Part shown: one piece after another, positions 8,296 through 17,078 of the stretch | How positions within the stretch are numbered: the first letter of the stretch is position 1 | Layout of the letters: every line of letters begins with the position of its first letter | Made by a program: the position numbers and the translations under genes | Source of the DNA: JAAYEL01 sp964345835 | Lineage (GTDB): Bacteria; Bacillota; Clostridia; Tissierellales; Peptoniphilaceae | Assembly (NCBI GenBank): GCA_964345835.1 | Contig: CAYFSL010000006.1 | Span: 3,822 to 67,821, forward strand | Direction of reading: 5' to 3' | DNA: 64,000 bases | Notes under the pieces: generated by a model | The model's database searches: none | What the model was told of the DNA's origin: nothing | What the model saw: the letters and a program-made list of their open reading frames with translations, nothing else

Positions 8296-11025
8296 ATGGG
8301 ATTTTTTAGTAAGATATTTAAATCATTCAGTCAAAAAGAAATAGATAAAATAATGCCACAAGTTGACGCCGTATTAGCTTTAGAAGATGAATACTCAAAG
8401 TTGAGTGACGAAGACCTAAAGGCTAAGACCGACCAATTCAAAGAAAGATTAGCAAATGGAGAAACATTAGATGATATTTTACCAGAGGCCTTTGCAACGG
8501 TAAGAGAGGCTTCCTGGAGGGTTCTTGGTATGAAGCACTACAAGGTGCAAATAATAGGTGGTGTCATCCTTCACCAAGGTTCAATAGCGGAGATGAGGAC
8601 GGGAGAAGGTAAGACTTTGGTAGCTACCTTACCAGTCTACCTAAATGCCCTTAATGGAAAGGGGGTCCATGTTGTAACCGTCAATGACTACTTGGCACAG
8701 AGGGATATGGAGTGGATGGGAAAGGTGTATACCTTCCTTGGCCTATCTGTAGGTTGTATCATTTATGGACTTGACCAGGATGAGAGAAGGGAGAACTACG
8801 CAGCTGATATTACCTATGGTACAAACAACCAATTTGGATTCGATTACCTAAGGGATAACATGGAGATATACAAGGAAGATACTGTTCAGAGAGAACTGGC
8901 CTTTGCCATAGTTGACGAGGTCGACTCAATCCTTATAGACGAGGCCAGAACTCCCCTAATTATATCAGGTCAAGGCGATGAATCCACTGATATGTATAAG
9001 AGGGCTGATGACTTTGTAAAGACCCTTGAGGGAAGGATTCTGGACCCGAGTGAGTCAGAAAAAAATAAATTAGATATGCTCCTTGAAGAGGAAGTTGAAG
9101 AGACGGTTGACTTTCTTGTAGACGAAAAGAGAAAAACTGCTAACTTGACAGAAATAGGTACGGGAAAGGCAGAAAAATATTTCGGAGTTGAGAATATTTC
9201 CGATGCCTCTAACATGGAATTGATGCACCATATCAACCAGGCATTAAAGGCGAGAAATACCATGCATAGGGATATCGACTATGTTGTAAAGGATAATGAA
9301 ATCCTGATAGTTGACGAATTTACTGGTCGTATCATGGAGGGAAGAAGGTACTCTGATGGCCTTCATCAAGCCTTAGAAGCCAAGGAAGGCGTTGAAGTTA
9401 AGAGTGAGTCTAAGACCCTTGCTACAATTACCTTCCAAAACTACTTCAGAATGTATGGAAAGCTATCTGGTATGACTGGTACAGCAATGACCGAAAAAGA
9501 CGAGTTTGCTGAAATCTATAATATGGATGTTATAGAGATACCTACTAATAAGCCAATCATGAGAAAGGATGAAAATGATAGGGTTTATGCCCATGAAGAG
9601 GGGAAATTCAAGGCGGTAATTGAGGATATCAAGGAGGTCTATAAGACTGGCCAACCAATCCTTGTAGGTACCATTTCAATTGAAAAATCAGAAATCTTAT
9701 CATCAATGTTAAAAAGAGCTAGGATTCCACATGACGTCCTAAATGCAAAGCAACACGAAAGAGAAGCGGAAATTGTTGCCCAAGCGGGTACCCTAGGAAA
9801 AATCACTATTGCAACCAATATGGCAGGTAGAGGTACCGACATCATGCTTGGGGGTAACCCGGACTTTCTTGCCAAGCAAGAGATGAGAAAGAAGGGGTAT
9901 GAAGAATACCTGATAGAAGCGGCGGATTCTTTTGCTGAAACAGATGATGAAGAGATTTTAAATGCTAGAAAAGTCTATAGAGATCTAAAGGCTAAGTATA
10001 AGAAAACTACTGATGAAAATGCCAAGAAGGTAGTAGAAGCGGGTGGTTTGTACATTATTGGTACCGAAAGACACGAATCAAGGCGTATAGACAACCAGTT
10101 AAGAGGTAGGTCTGGTAGACAAGGAGACCCTGGTAGGTCAAGGTTCTACGTGGCTCTTGATGATGATTTAATGAGGCTTTTCGGGGGACCAACCCTACAA
10201 AACTTCGCAAGCTCTGCTGGAGACGAAGCTATTGAGGCTAAGATGCTTACATCGGCTATTGAAAGGGCCCAAAAGAAGGTTGAGTCCAACAACTTTGCTA
10301 TGCGTAAGAGGGTCCTAGAATACGATAATGTCATGAACAAGCAAAGGGAAGTAATTTATGGCGAAAGAAATGCCGTATTAAATGGTGATGATATGAGGGC
10401 TAATATTATGTCCATGCTTCACGCCCTTATAGATGAAGAGGTCGATAGCTTCTGTGCCGATGAGGTATCCCACAAACATTGGGAACTTGATGGGCTTAGG
10501 TCTTACTTCGAAAGTTTATATATGCCGAGGTCTGCTTGGGCCGAGATTGATTTTGAGGTCAATAAGGAACAACTTAAGGAACAACTTAAGGATATATCTG
10601 AAAGGCTATATGAGCAAAAGGAAGAGGAAATTGGCTCAGAGGACATGAGAGAACTTGAAAGAGTTATCATGCTTAAGGTTGTCGATAGCAAGTGGATGGA
10701 CCACATCGATGCTATGGACCAATTAAAGCAGGGAATAGGCGTGAGAGCCTTTGGTAACGAGGACCCTGTAAGAGCTTTTGCTAATGAAGGTTTTGACATG
10801 TTTAATGAAATGAACAGGAGTATCAGGGAAGATACTATAAAGACCATCTACCATGTATACAAGGAAACAGAAGTCGAAAGAAAGAAGGTTGCCAAGGTCG
10901 TAGAAGGACCAGTTGAGCAAGCTAGAGAGCCTTTTAGGAGAAAGACCAAGAAGGTAGGTCGTAATGACCCATGCCCATGTGGGTCAGGAAAAAAATATAA
11001 GCATTGTCATGGCAAACTTGACTAG
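8296..11025 (+). CDS. secA: Preprotein translocase ATPase SecA
   Basis: A 909-residue motor that drives unfolded preproteins through SecYEG at the membrane. Walker A is MRTGEGKT near residue 100 and the DEVDS Walker B lies near 207. The nucleotide-binding-domain-2 motif (GRGTDIMLGGNP) and the QLRGRSGRQGDPG motif are intact. The C-terminal tail carries a SEC-C zinc-binding motif (CPCGSGKKYKHCHG), usual for SecA that contacts SecB or ribosomes. The length is typical. ATG 8296 has AAGGAG 7 nt upstream. It appears monocistronic: a spacer with a promoter precedes it and a terminator follows. Confidence 0.98.
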   Translation: MGFFSKIFKSFSQKEIDKIMPQVDAVLALEDEYSKLSDEDLKAKTDQFKERLANGETLDDILPEAFATVREASWRVLGMKHYKVQIIGGVILHQGSIAEMRTGEGKTLVATLPVYLNALNGKGVHVVTVNDYLAQRDMEWMGKVYTFLGLSVGCIIYGLDQDERRENYAADITYGTNNQFGFDYLRDNMEIYKEDTVQRELAFAIVDEVDSILIDEARTPLIISGQGDESTDMYKRADDFVKTLEGRILDPSESEKNKLDMLLEEEVEETVDFLVDEKRKTANLTEIGTGKAEKYFGVENISDASNMELMHHINQALKARNTMHRDIDYVVKDNEILIVDEFTGRIMEGRRYSDGLHQALEAKEGVEVKSESKTLATITFQNYFRMYGKLSGMTGTAMTEKDEFAEIYNMDVIEIPTNKPIMRKDENDRVYAHEEGKFKAVIEDIKEVYKTGQPILVGTISIEKSEILSSMLKRARIPHDVLNAKQHEREAEIVAQAGTLGKITIATNMAGRGTDIMLGGNPDFLAKQEMRKKGYEEYLIEAADSFAETDDEEILNARKVYRDLKAKYKKTTDENAKKVVEAGGLYIIGTERHESRRIDNQLRGRSGRQGDPGRSRFYVALDDDLMRLFGGPTLQNFASSAGDEAIEAKMLTSAIERAQKKVESNNFAMRKRVLEYDNVMNKQREVIYGERNAVLNGDDMRANIMSMLHALIDEEVDSFCADEVSHKHWELDGLRSYFESLYMPRSAWAEIDFEVNKEQLKEQLKDISERLYEQKEEEIGSEDMRELERVIMLKVVDSKWMDHIDAMDQLKQGIGVRAFGNEDPVRAFANEGFDMFNEMNRSIREDTIKTIYHVYKETEVERKKVAKVVEGPVEQAREPFRRKTKKVGRNDPCPCGSGKKYKHCHGKLD

Positions 11026-11101
11026 GCTCAGCTTTTGATATCTCATGGACTTGAGGTTGAAGAAGATAGTTTTAAGGTTATTTAATTAAAATATTTTAGA
11101 T

Positions 11102-11137
11102 AAACTCCTGGAGATAGAATTTCTCTGGGAGTTTTGC
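11102..11137 (+). terminator. Rho-independent terminator of secA
   Basis: AAACTCCtGGAGA and TTCTCtGGGAGTTT pair around a short loop, ending in GTTTTG. It lies 76 bp after the secA stop and upstream of prfB. Confidence 0.7.
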
Positions 11138-11265
11138 AATATTGTAGGAAATAGCTAAAGATGGTAAAATATTTCTTAGTATTATTAAAAATGAAATAAA
11201 AGAAATGTTATAGTAGAAAAATTATAGGAAATTAAGGCAAGAGAAGAAAGTTTGGAGAGAAATTT

Positions 11266-12373
11266 ATGGAAATATTTGAAGTGAAAAATTACTTAGAAAG
11301 TTTAGCTGTCACCCTTAAAGAATTAGGAGAGTCTCTTTGACTTAGATGCTAAAAAGATTGAAGTAAAAAAATTAGAAGAGGAAACCCTGAAAAAAGATTT
11401 TTGGGATGATAGTGACAAGGCTACAAGTATAATCCAGGAATTAAATTCTAAAAAAGAGGTCCTAGACCTTCACGAAACTTTAGTTAACCAGAGGAGTGAT
11501 TTAGAGGATCTAGTAGACCTCCTATCCCTTGAGGAGTATTTGGAGTCGGAGGGAGAAATAGAAAAAGACCTCCTTGCCATAAAAGCTAAGGTGGAAAAAC
11601 TAAAGATTGAAACCCTTCTTTCTGGCCCCTATGATAAAAATGATGCCATATTTTCAATTCATGCGGGATCAGGTGGCCGAGAGGCTACAGACTGGGCACA
11701 GATGCTGATGAAGATGTATACCAGGTGGTTTGATTCAAAAAAATTTAAGTATACCATAAGCGACTACAATAGTGAGGAAGGCGGCGGTATAAAGTCTGTA
11801 ACCTTCATGGTAAAGGGCCCCAATTGTTACGGGTATTTGAAGAGTGAGAAGGGGGTCCACAGGTTGGTTAGGATTTCCCCCTTTGATGCTAATAAGAGGA
11901 GGCATACCAGCTTTGCCAGCATTGATGTCTACCCCCAACTAGATGATGATATGACCGTGGATATTGATGAAAAAGACTTAAGGATAGACACTTATAGGTC
12001 ATCGGGGGCAGGTGGTCAGCACGTGAACACTACGGACTCAGCCATAAGAATTACCCACCTCCCAACAGGGGTCACAGTAAGTTGTCAGACTGAAAGGTCG
12101 CAGATTCAAAATAGGGCTACAGCAATGAAGATGCTGGTAGCTAAATTAGTACAGATAAAAGAAGAAGAGCATAGGGAAAAAATAGAAGATATTCAAGGGT
12201 CCTACTCACAGATCAGCTGGGGAAGCCAGATAAGGTCTTATGTATTTCAACCATATACCATGGTTAAGGACCACAGGACAGGCTATGAGATCGGTAATGT
12301 TGAGAGGGTTATGGATGGAGACCTAGATGATTTCGTCAATGCCTACTTGAATATGAAGGGACAAGATAAATAA
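11266..12373 (+). CDS. prfB: Peptide chain release factor 2, with programmed +1 frameshift
   Basis: RF2 recognises UGA and UAA stop codons and releases the finished peptide. The gene starts at ATG 11266. After 24 codons it meets CTT TGA C (TGA at 11338-11340), the autoregulatory slip site of prfB, with a GGAGAG Shine-Dalgarno-like stimulator just upstream. A +1 shift at that point joins the frame that runs from 11339 to the stop at 12371-12373, giving about 368 residues, the usual RF2 length. The RF2 tripeptide SPF (RISPFDANKRR) and the catalytic GGQ motif (GAGGQHVNTT) are present. The stop codon overlaps the tex ATG by one base (TAATG), so the two are translationally coupled. Confidence 0.97.
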
Positions 12374-14493
12374 TGAATATTGAAAATAGAATTGCGAAGA
12401 TATTAGATGTAGGGGTTAGTCAGGTTGAAAAAACAATCGCCCTTTTAGATGAAGGCAACACCGTACCCTTTATTGCAAGATATAGGAAGGAAGTTACTGG
12501 CAACCTTACAGATGAACAGATTAGAGTCTTGGAAGAAAGACTGTCCTATTTTAGGAATTTAGACAAGAGAAAAGAAGAAGTAGTTTCATCCATAGAGGGA
12601 CAAGGGAAGCTGACAGATGAAATTATGCTAGCCTTATCCAAGGCTGAGAGTCTAAAGGAAGTTGAGGACATCTATCTTCCATATAGACCTAAGAAGAGGA
12701 CCAGGGCTACCATAGCCAAAGAAAAGGGATTAGAGCCTCTTGCTGACTATATCTTAACATTTGACAAGGAAGAAGATGACATTGAACAAGAGGCAGAAAA
12801 ATACCTTAATGACGAGCTATCAACCGTAAAAGAGGCGGTTGCTGGAGCCAAGGATATAATAGCTGAAATGGTAAGCGAAAGTGCAGACTTTAGGAATGTC
12901 TTAAGAAGGGATGCTAAAAGGGTAGGTCTTATCCAAACATCTAAAGGCAAGGTCGATGAAGATAAGGAAGAAGAAGCTCAAATTTATGAAAACTACTTTG
13001 ACTACGAAGAGAGTATAAATACAATCCCCTCCCATAGGATACTTGCTATAAATAGAGGGGAGAAGGAGGGCTTCATCAAGGTAAAGCTAGCCTTATACCA
13101 TGAAGACAATATATATGAAATAGCCATGAGGCTACAAAGTAATAGGAGGGCCAAAAACTTCCCATATATCCTTGATGCTGTTGAAGATGGCTATAAAAGG
13201 TTATTATTTCCTTCTATAGAAACAGAGATAAGAAATGAGCTTACTGAAAGGGCGGATAAACAGGCCATAGAGGTATTTTCCACAAATATCAAACCTTATA
13301 TCATGCAAGCGCCAATAAAAGAGACTGTAGTCATGGGACTTGACCCAGGTTATAGGACGGGCTGTAAACTGGTAGTAGTATCTGAGACTGGAGAGCTTCT
13401 TTATCATACTGTCATCTTCCCAGCCAAGCCTAAAGAGGATGTAGAGGGGTCAATCAAGGTAATGCTTAAACTAATCGACCAATATAAGATTGGGCTTATA
13501 GCTATTGGAAATGGAACTGCCTCTAGAGAAACTGAAAAAGTTGTTTCTCAGATGCTTTCACAGATAAAGGATAGGGAAATCTTTTATTCCATAGTAAATG
13601 AGTCGGGAGCTTCCATATATTCCGCTTCTAAGGTAGGTATAGAAGAATTTCCAGACCAAGACGTTACTGTCCGTGGGGCGGTATCCATAGCTAGGAGAAT
13701 CCAGGACCCGATGGCAGAGCTTGTTAAGATCGAGCCTAAGCATATAGGAGTTGGTCAATACCAACACGATGTCAACCAGAAGCTATTAAGCGAGACCTTG
13801 GATAGGGTAGTTGAAGACTGCGTAAACACCGTAGGTGTCAACCTAAATACGGCAAGTCCATCTCTACTAGCCTATGTATCGGGGATAAATAAGAGCGTTG
13901 CTAAAAATATAGTTGACTACAGGGAGGAAAATGGGGCCTTTACATCTAGGAGCCAGTTAAAAAAGGTTAAGGGGCTTGGGCCAAAGGCCTTTGTCCAATC
14001 TGCAGGCTTTTTAAGAATTCCAAATGCTAAAAATCCTCTTGATAATACAGCGGTCCACCCAGAAAGCTATAAGATTGCCGAAAAGCTATTAGGCATAGAC
14101 CTGGGAGCTATCAATCTTGAAGAAAAGGCTAAGGAACTTGAGGTTGGAAGGCCAACTTTAGAAGATATAATCGAAGAACTTAAAAGACCGGGAAGGGACC
14201 CGAGGGAAGATATGCCGAAGCCTATTTTAAGGGCGGATGTCTTGACTATTGATGACCTAGAAATTGGGATGGAACTTAAGGGAACCGTGAGAAATGTCGT
14301 TGACTTCGGCCTATTCGTGGATATAGGGATAAAAAATGACGGTCTTGTTCACATCTCTGAAATCTCGGACCAATTCATAAAGCACCCTAGCCAGGCTGCC
14401 AAGGTGTCAGACGTGGTAAGGGTTAGAATAATAAATATTGACAAGAAAAGATCTAAAGTGGGTCTATCTATGAAAGGAATAAAACAACTATGA
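12373..14493 (+). CDS. tex: Tex-family RNA-binding transcription accessory protein
   Basis: A 706-residue nucleic-acid-binding protein of the Tex/YhgF family. Domains in order: N-terminal helical Tex domain (about 1-320), YqgF/RNase H-like domain starting near 320 (VVMGLDPGYRTGCK), tandem helix-hairpin-helix region (about 490-560, VNLNTASPSLLAYVSGI...) and a C-terminal S1 domain (about 632-706, GMELKGTVRNVVDFGLFVDIG). Tex proteins influence transcription fidelity and stress responses; the molecular role is only partly understood. It overlaps prfB by 1 bp and proS by 4 bp (ATGA), so prfB-tex-proS should be one transcript. Confidence 0.96.
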   Translation: MNIENRIAKILDVGVSQVEKTIALLDEGNTVPFIARYRKEVTGNLTDEQIRVLEERLSYFRNLDKRKEEVVSSIEGQGKLTDEIMLALSKAESLKEVEDIYLPYRPKKRTRATIAKEKGLEPLADYILTFDKEEDDIEQEAEKYLNDELSTVKEAVAGAKDIIAEMVSESADFRNVLRRDAKRVGLIQTSKGKVDEDKEEEAQIYENYFDYEESINTIPSHRILAINRGEKEGFIKVKLALYHEDNIYEIAMRLQSNRRAKNFPYILDAVEDGYKRLLFPSIETEIRNELTERADKQAIEVFSTNIKPYIMQAPIKETVVMGLDPGYRTGCKLVVVSETGELLYHTVIFPAKPKEDVEGSIKVMLKLIDQYKIGLIAIGNGTASRETEKVVSQMLSQIKDREIFYSIVNESGASIYSASKVGIEEFPDQDVTVRGAVSIARRIQDPMAELVKIEPKHIGVGQYQHDVNQKLLSETLDRVVEDCVNTVGVNLNTASPSLLAYVSGINKSVAKNIVDYREENGAFTSRSQLKKVKGLGPKAFVQSAGFLRIPNAKNPLDNTAVHPESYKIAEKLLGIDLGAINLEEKAKELEVGRPTLEDIIEELKRPGRDPREDMPKPILRADVLTIDDLEIGMELKGTVRNVVDFGLFVDIGIKNDGLVHISEISDQFIKHPSQAAKVSDVVRVRIINIDKKRSKVGLSMKGIKQL

Positions 14494-16178
14494 AAATGAA
14501 AAATTTTTACATGCCTACTTTAAGGGATGTACCAGCAGAGGCTGAAATTGCCAGCCATATTTTAATGTTGAGGGCAGGAATGATTAGAAAGACTGCTTCA
14601 GGTATTTACTCCTACCTTCCATTAGGCCTTAGGGTAATTAAAAAAATTGAAGATATAGTAAGGAAGGGAATGGATAAATACGGGGCTCAAGAGCTTCTAA
14701 TGTCTGCCATTCAACCCCAAGAAATATGGGAGGAGTCAGGAAGGTGGCAAAACTTTGGCCCTGAAATGTTTAAGTTAAAGGATAGGAATAGTAGAAATTT
14801 CTGCTTGGGACCAACAGCAGAAGAATATTTCACCATGCTTGTAAGGGACGAATTAAGGTCCTACAAGCAACTTCCTCTAAATATCTACCAAATACAAACC
14901 AAGTATAGGGACGAAAAGAGACCGAGGTTCGGGATAAATAGGGCTAGAGAATTTACTATGAAAGATGCCTATACCTTCGACAAGGACCTTGAATCTATGA
15001 AGATAGCCTACCAAAATATGTGGGATGCCTATGTTGAAATCTTTGACGAGATAGGCTTAGACTACAGGATTGTCCAAGGGGACTCTGGAGTAATGGGAGG
15101 AAATGAATCCCATGAATTTATAGCCCTGGCAGAAACAGGTGAGGGGGTCATAGTCTATAGTGAAGAAAGCGATTTTGCGGCAACAGACGAAAAAGCTCCA
15201 GTAATTATAGATGAAATGCCTTCTGAGAAAGAGCTTGAATTGACAGAAGTTGAGACACCTGGCAAAAAAACTATAGAGGAAGTGGCAGACTTTTTAGACC
15301 TTCCCCAATCTAAGCTTGCTAAAGTGGTTGCTCTAAAAGCCAAGGATGAAGACCTTTTCGTCTTAGTTCCAGGAGATAGGGAGCTAAATATGGCTAAGTT
15401 GATAGGTTATTTGGGGATTGCAGAACACGAAATAGACTTCATGACTGATGATAAAATTGAAGAATTGACCCAGGCTAAGCCGGGTTATTCTGGTCCAGTT
15501 GCTCTTAAGGGCGTAAGGCTAATTGCTGACTCAAGGCTAGCAAAAATCCCTAATATGGCTTGTGGGGCCAACAAGACTGGCTTCCATTTAATAAATGTAA
15601 ATTATGGAAGAGACTTCGAAGCTGAACTTGTTGATGACCTATTAATGATAAAGGAAGGGGACAAGGGACCTGGTGGAGAAGAGCTTAAGTTTGCTAGAGG
15701 TATAGAGGTTGGAAACATCTTCCAATTAGGTACTAAATATTCAGAAACCATGAATGCCAAATTCCTTGATGAAAATGGTAAGGAGCAATACTTTATTATG
15801 GGTAGCTATGGGATAGGAATAACCAGGACTGCAGCTGCCATAATCGAGCAAAACCACGATGATAAGGGGATTATTTGGCCGGTATCAGTTGCCCCATACC
15901 AAGCGATAATTACTATTATCAATGCAAAAGACCAAGAGCAAGTTGATGTTGCAAACAAATTATATAAGGACCTTTGGGATAAGGGAATTGAAACCCTATT
16001 AGATGATAGGAAGGAAAGACCTGGAGTAAAATTTACCGATAGGGACCTTATAGGAATTCCTTATAGGATTACAGTTGGGAAAAAGGCTTCTGAGGGAGTA
16101 GTTGAGTTTTCAACTAGGAAGGAAATGGTCAACCAGGATATAGACCTAGAGGAAGTTTTCGAAAAGATTATTATTTAA
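14490..16178 (+). CDS. proS: Prolyl-tRNA synthetase, bacterial type with editing insert
   Basis: A 562-residue class II synthetase that charges tRNA-Pro. Motif 2 (TKYRDEKRPRFGINRAREFTMKD) lies near residues 130-155. The INS editing domain that removes mischarged Ala-tRNA-Pro occupies about 230-390. Motif 3 (MGSYGIGITRT) lies near 440, followed by a C-terminal anticodon-binding domain. The start ATG overlaps the tex stop in ATGA. A second in-frame ATG two codons downstream is possible, but the coupled start is preferred. No frameshift or missing domain is seen. Confidence 0.97.
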   Translation: MKMKNFYMPTLRDVPAEAEIASHILMLRAGMIRKTASGIYSYLPLGLRVIKKIEDIVRKGMDKYGAQELLMSAIQPQEIWEESGRWQNFGPEMFKLKDRNSRNFCLGPTAEEYFTMLVRDELRSYKQLPLNIYQIQTKYRDEKRPRFGINRAREFTMKDAYTFDKDLESMKIAYQNMWDAYVEIFDEIGLDYRIVQGDSGVMGGNESHEFIALAETGEGVIVYSEESDFAATDEKAPVIIDEMPSEKELELTEVETPGKKTIEEVADFLDLPQSKLAKVVALKAKDEDLFVLVPGDRELNMAKLIGYLGIAEHEIDFMTDDKIEELTQAKPGYSGPVALKGVRLIADSRLAKIPNMACGANKTGFHLINVNYGRDFEAELVDDLLMIKEGDKGPGGEELKFARGIEVGNIFQLGTKYSETMNAKFLDENGKEQYFIMGSYGIGITRTAAAIIEQNHDDKGIIWPVSVAPYQAIITIINAKDQEQVDVANKLYKDLWDKGIETLLDDRKERPGVKFTDRDLIGIPYRITVGKKASEGVVEFSTRKEMVNQDIDLEEVFEKIII

Positions 16179-16200
16179 ATTTTTACCTATAAAAAAATTA

Positions 16201-16209
16201 TGCTATAAT
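16201..16209 (+). promoter_or_regulatory. Extended -10 promoter of the thioredoxin-like lipoprotein gene
   Basis: TGC-TATAAT (TATAAT at 16204-16209) begins 22 bp after the proS stop and 44 bp before the lipoprotein start. No good -35 is visible. Confidence 0.5.
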
Positions 16210-16252
16210 AAACGAAATACAAATTTTTAACATGTAGTCGAAGGAGAAAGAG

Positions 16253-16726
16253 ATGAAAAAGAGAATTATCCTCATCCTAGCCTTATCCTTAGCCTTCATT
16301 CTTGGAGCCTGCTCCAGCAAGGATCCAGGAAAGACTAGGGAATACAATGAGAAGGATTATGAAGAAAGTGTCAAAAATTTTACCAAGCTAGATATCAAAG
16401 AGCTTAACGGTAAAATTGATAAGAAGGAAAGTTTCTTCTTATATATAGGAAGAAAAAATTGTCCCTACTGTATAAAGTTGGTTCCAGACCTTAAAGATAT
16501 TATGAAGGATTTAGGAAAGGAAACCTTTTACCTTGATGTGGAACAAACTACTCCAGAGATGGATGCCTTCTTCGAAAAATACAAATTGGAGTATGTACCT
16601 AGCCTACTAGTGTTTAAGGAAGGCAAGGCTACAGAAATAAAGTTAGACCATAACTTTGCAAAAGCCAATGGAAGCTACAATATAGAAGAAGTAAGGAAAT
16701 CCATTGAGCAAGAATTAGGAAAATAA
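16253..16726 (+). CDS. Thioredoxin-fold lipoprotein (CPYC motif)
   Basis: A 157-residue secreted lipoprotein. A positively charged N-terminus and hydrophobic stretch end in the lipobox LGAC, so Cys20 should be lipidated. The mature part is a thioredoxin-like domain with the redox motif CPYC near residue 68 and a cis-Pro-like YVPSLLVF segment near 120. Relatives of this form include the bacteriocin-transport accessory (PedC/Bta-like) proteins and other extracytoplasmic thiol-disulfide oxidoreductases. No bacteriocin genes are nearby, so a general disulfide role is more likely. It has its own extended -10 promoter, and ribosome binding site GGAGAAAG precedes ATG. Confidence 0.85.
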   Translation: MKKRIILILALSLAFILGACSSKDPGKTREYNEKDYEESVKNFTKLDIKELNGKIDKKESFFLYIGRKNCPYCIKLVPDLKDIMKDLGKETFYLDVEQTTPEMDAFFEKYKLEYVPSLLVFKEGKATEIKLDHNFAKANGSYNIEEVRKSIEQELGK

Positions 16727-17078
16727 GGTCGGGAAGAATTAAGTAAATAAGGAAGTATATTATATATAGATTAAGCTTCCTTTAATTTATAAATTTAATT
16801 GTTAACGAATGAATAAAATATATTTTTATTGGTAACTAAGGCAAGGTCCCTGATGGCTAAATAAACCCCAAAGAGCTACAAGGATACTTTCCGATAATTT
16901 ATCTTATCATGCATTTATTCATTGGTTATTCATTAAATCTTGAATTACAAGTAAGATATTGCAAAAAAGATACAATCTAATTTATAAATATTGTATTAAA
17001 CTTGATTTATATTTAGAGATGAGCTATAATCTTACTAAATTATTGTTAGCAAAAGTCTAACAAACAAGGAGGAAAAGA
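16727..17078. other. 352-bp spacer upstream of oppA
   Basis: Contains a weak terminator-like repeat after the lipoprotein gene (AAGGAAG 16749-16755 with CTTCCTT 16776-16782), an unassigned stretch of less AT-rich sequence around 16835-16900, and the opp promoter at 17002-17030. I compared the middle stretch with common riboswitch cores and saw no convincing match. Confidence 0.5.
17002..17030 (+). promoter_or_regulatory. Promoter of the opp operon
   Basis: TTGATT (17002-17007), 17-bp spacer and TATAAT (17025-17030), close to the housekeeping consensus, lie 49 bp before the oppA start. Confidence 0.7.

Noticed and set aside
10433..10920. Small ORFs in both strands inside secA
   Set aside because: They lie entirely inside the secA coding sequence, with no start signals and no recognisable products.
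16830..16900. Riboswitch in the oppA upstream region
   Set aside because: The stretch with GGCAAGGTCCCTGATGG looked structured, but I could not match it to the conserved core of c-di-GMP, SAM, preQ1, glycine, purine or fluoride classes, nor build a convincing set of helices.
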